Source: Nocardioidaceae bacterium (lineage in GTDB: Bacteria > Actinomycetota > Actinomycetes > Propionibacteriales > Nocardioidaceae). Taken from it: a stretch of DNA of 8,138 bases. The position numbers were made by a program, and so were the translations under genes. Below the pieces are notes generated by a model. That model did not search any database. It was not told where the DNA came from and saw nothing but the letters and a program-made list of their open reading frames with translations. Position 1 is the first letter of the stretch. Each line of letters begins with the position of its first letter. Below are positions 6,436 through 8,138 of the stretch, one piece after another. Location: positions 1 to 8,138 of the forward strand of contig JAICRS010000132.1 in the NCBI GenBank assembly GCA_025966335.1, read 5' to 3'.

Positions 6436-7410
6436 TCACTCGTAGTTGTGCAAACCTTGGGCTGCCGCCCGCTGGACGAGCCCGGCGAGGTCCGCCGGTT
6501 CCTCGATCACGGCCGCGCCGCCGATCCGCAGCATCAGCCGGGTCAGCCACTCGGTGTCGCCGGCCCGGAGGGTGACCCGGAGGCCTCCACCGTCGAGCTC
6601 GGTGCTGCTCTCGATCGGGTAGTACTCCGCGACCCAGCGGGCCTGCGGCGAGAGCCGGATCGTCGCCAGGGTGTCGTCCGGGGAGGGTTGGAAAAGCCCG
6701 GCGGACAGATCACGCGGCTGCAGGTCGGGGTGCTCGTGGACCGGGGCGTCGAGGATCTCCACGCTGGAGACCCGGTCCAGCCGGAACAGCCGCTGGTCCT
6801 CGACCAGGTGGCACCACGCCTCGAGATAGGTGTTGCCCTCGGCGGTGACCACCCGCAGCGGGTCCACGGTCCGCTCGGTGGTCTCGTCGCGGGCCGGGAC
6901 GTAGTAGCCGAGCCGCACCTGCCGGCCGGTGTCGACCGCGCCGGCCAGCGTCGTGCGCAGCCGGGCCAGCTGCGGCTCCTCCGCGTCGATCCGCACGTCC
7001 ACCTGCGCGGCGAGGGCGGCCCCGTCGCCGGCCGCGGCCTCGAGCTTGGCCAGCGTGCGGTCCACGACCGGGCGCACCGACTCGTCGCTGGCGTCCCGGA
7101 GCGCCCGCAGCGCGACGATCAGCGCCGAGGCCTCCGAGCTGCCCAGCCGCAGCGGCCGGGTGAGGTAGTCGGCGTTGGACACTCGGATCACGCCCTCGCC
7201 GGTGAGGGCGTCCATGTCGACGTCGATCAGGTCGCCCATGCCGAGTCCGGGCAGACCGCAGAACCAGAGCACGTTGAGGTCCTTGACGATCTGGGCCGGT
7301 CGGACCCCGAAGTCGGTGGCCGCCTGCTCGACGGAGACCTCCTCGCGACTCTGGATGTAGGGCACCAGCGCCAGCAGCCGGCCGACCTGGTCGCGCGCTC
7401 CCCCGCTCAC
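6436..7410 (-). CDS. pafC: PafC, WYL-domain transcriptional regulator
   Basis: A 324-residue protein with an N-terminal helix-turn-helix-like region (about 7-55, with RLLALVPYIQ at 11-20), a WYL-type ligand-sensing domain (about 160-220) and a C-terminal WCX-like extension (245-320). In mycobacteria PafC and PafB act together as the activator of the RecA/LexA-independent DNA-damage response. Support here is the WYL region: VRLGYYVPARDE (165-176), VDPLRVV (182-188), GNTYLEAWC (192-200) and RLFRLDRVSSVEIL (207-220). The W of the usual WYL triplet is Thr (TYL, 194-196). The GTG start at 7410 overlaps the pafB stop by 4 bp and has GGGAG at 7421-7417 upstream, indicating coupled translation. The frame stays open far upstream of this start, antisense-free but inside pafB; the overlap and ribosome-binding site decide the start. 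Confidence 0.93.
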   Translation of the reverse strand: MSGGARDQVGRLLALVPYIQSREEVSVEQAATDFGVRPAQIVKDLNVLWFCGLPGLGMGDLIDVDMDALTGEGVIRVSNADYLTRPLRLGSSEASALIVALRALRDASDESVRPVVDRTLAKLEAAAGDGAALAAQVDVRIDAEEPQLARLRTTLAGAVDTGRQVRLGYYVPARDETTERTVDPLRVVTAEGNTYLEAWCHLVEDQRLFRLDRVSSVEILDAPVHEHPDLQPRDLSAGLFQPSPDDTLATIRLSPQARWVAEYYPIESSTELDGGGLRVTLRAGDTEWLTRLMLRIGGAAVIEEPADLAGLVQRAAAQGLHNYE

Positions 7411-8138
7411 GAGGCACTCCCGGCGGTCCCGGCCACGGCCCGCAGCCGGTCGACCACCAGCGCACGCAGCTCCGGCGGGCTCTCCACGACCACATCGGCC
7501 CCGTAGCCGAGGACCTCGTCGGCGAGCGCGTCGGTGCGGCCGAAGTCGACCTCGATCCGGTCCCAGCCCTCGGGCGAGTCCGTGGAGGTCGCCGGTCTGG
7601 CGTGACGGCGCAGCCCGTGCGCACAGTCGGCTCGGACCAGCAGACACGCCCGCTGGTCCGCGACAGGTGGAGCGAGGGTCTGGGTCAGCGCGCGCAGATC
7701 GGTGCCTTCGGGTACGTCGTACGCCCCCGGCTCGCCGTCGGTCCGGACCTCGCCCTGGACCCGGGAGAGCCGGAACATCCGCGGCTCGGCGCGGTCGGTG
7801 TCGTGGCCGACGACGTACCAGCGGCCGTGCGAGGACACCACGCCCCACGGCTGGAGGTGCCGCTGCCGCTGCTCGGCCGAGGCGGAGGAGCGGTAGTCGA
7901 ACGTGACCGGGGTGCGGGCGCGGGTCGCCTCCCAGAACGCCTCGAAGGTCGGCTCCTCGACGGCGAGCTGCGGCTGTACGACGTTGAGGGCGGCTCGGTC
8001 CACGCTGACCCCTGCGGCCTTCAGCTTCACCAGCGCGTCGGAGGTGGCCGAGGCCAGACCGGCGTGCTGCCACACCCGCGCGGCGAGGCCGATCACCGCG
8101 GCCTCGTCGGGCTCCAGGTCGATCTCGGGCAGCTCGAA
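7407..8138 (-). CDS. pafB: PafB, WYL-domain transcriptional regulator, 5' end cut by window edge
   Basis: Partial gene; 243 C-terminal residues are visible and the N-terminal helix-turn-helix lies beyond the right edge. The visible part begins FELPEIDLEPDEAAVIGLAA, a segment typical just before the WYL domain, so the GTG at 8096 is internal and not the start. The WYL domain follows: TPVTFDYRS (76-84 of the visible part), GRWYVVGHD (105-113, with the WY pair) and FRLSRVQGEV (122-131). A WCX-like C-terminal region ends at residue 243. It is the first visible gene of the block, overlaps pafC by 4 bp, and with PafC forms the DNA-damage activator known in mycobacteria. PafB/PafC order and overlap make the assignment secure even though the N-terminus is missing. 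Confidence 0.92.
   Translation of the reverse strand, partial: FELPEIDLEPDEAAVIGLAARVWQHAGLASATSDALVKLKAAGVSVDRAALNVVQPQLAVEEPTFEAFWEATRARTPVTFDYRSSASAEQRQRHLQPWGVVSSHGRWYVVGHDTDRAEPRMFRLSRVQGEVRTDGEPGAYDVPEGTDLRALTQTLAPPVADQRACLLVRADCAHGLRRHARPATSTDSPEGWDRIEVDFGRTDALADEVLGYGADVVVESPPELRALVVDRLRAVAGTAGSAS

Noticed and set aside
5902..7506. Long open plus-strand frame (534 codons) opposite tatA and pafC
   Set aside because: Composition is typical of an antisense shadow and it crosses gene boundaries on the other strand.
7411..8073. Upstream extension of the pafC frame into pafB, giving a 545-residue protein
   Set aside because: The extension is arginine-rich shadow sequence of pafB; the 4-bp overlap start at 7410 with GGGAG upstream fits the family length.
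1..8138. CRISPR, insertion sequence, tRNA or rRNA
   Set aside because: No spaced repeats, transposase motifs, terminal inverted repeats or recognisable tRNA/rRNA segments were seen; the window is almost fully explained by core genes.

Overview
This is a high-GC actinobacterial core region, most likely from the Nocardioides/Propionibacteriales side of the phylum. That placement is inferred from GC-rich third codon positions, frequent GTG starts and gene order; I could not run a search. The window is nearly all coding and shows no mobile element, CRISPR array, rRNA, tRNA or prophage signal.

Layout. Positions 1-509 (minus strand) carry the N-terminal part of a stand-alone 5'-3' exonuclease (FEN/PolA-N type), cut by the left window edge. 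A 64-bp divergent spacer separates it from a plus-strand Lrp/AsnC-family regulator (574-1014). That gene converges, with only 3 bp between stop codons, on a long minus-strand block. Read in the direction of transcription (right to left), the block is pafB (cut by the right edge), pafC, tatA, tatC, a small gene of unknown function, a diacylglycerol-kinase-family lipid kinase, and helY (Ski2-like helicase). The order pafB-pafC-tatA-tatC-helY with a nearby 5'-3' exonuclease is, from memory, the same as the Mycobacterium tuberculosis Rv2096c-Rv2090 neighbourhood. By that synteny pafA would lie just off the right edge.

How the genes relate. PafB and PafC are WYL-domain proteins that, from work in mycobacteria, act together as a DNA-damage-responsive transcription activator; here their genes overlap by 4 bp. 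TatA and TatC are two parts of the twin-arginine protein export machine. The lipid kinase probably phosphorylates diacylglycerol or a related lipid. HelY is an RNA-helicase-type ATPase. These are different pathways sharing an ancient conserved neighbourhood rather than one obvious functional system. The sequence also suggests the block is not a single transcription unit: a -10-like box and a strong ribosome-binding site precede tatA, and a -10 box sits 6 nt upstream of the lipid kinase GTG, compatible with a leaderless start.

The most striking non-coding structure is a near-perfect inverted repeat (1001-1031) centred between the two convergent stop codons, a candidate bidirectional terminator that also encodes both stops. 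I found no clear case for a wholly new system; the best unknown is the 129-residue gene between tatC and the lipid kinase.
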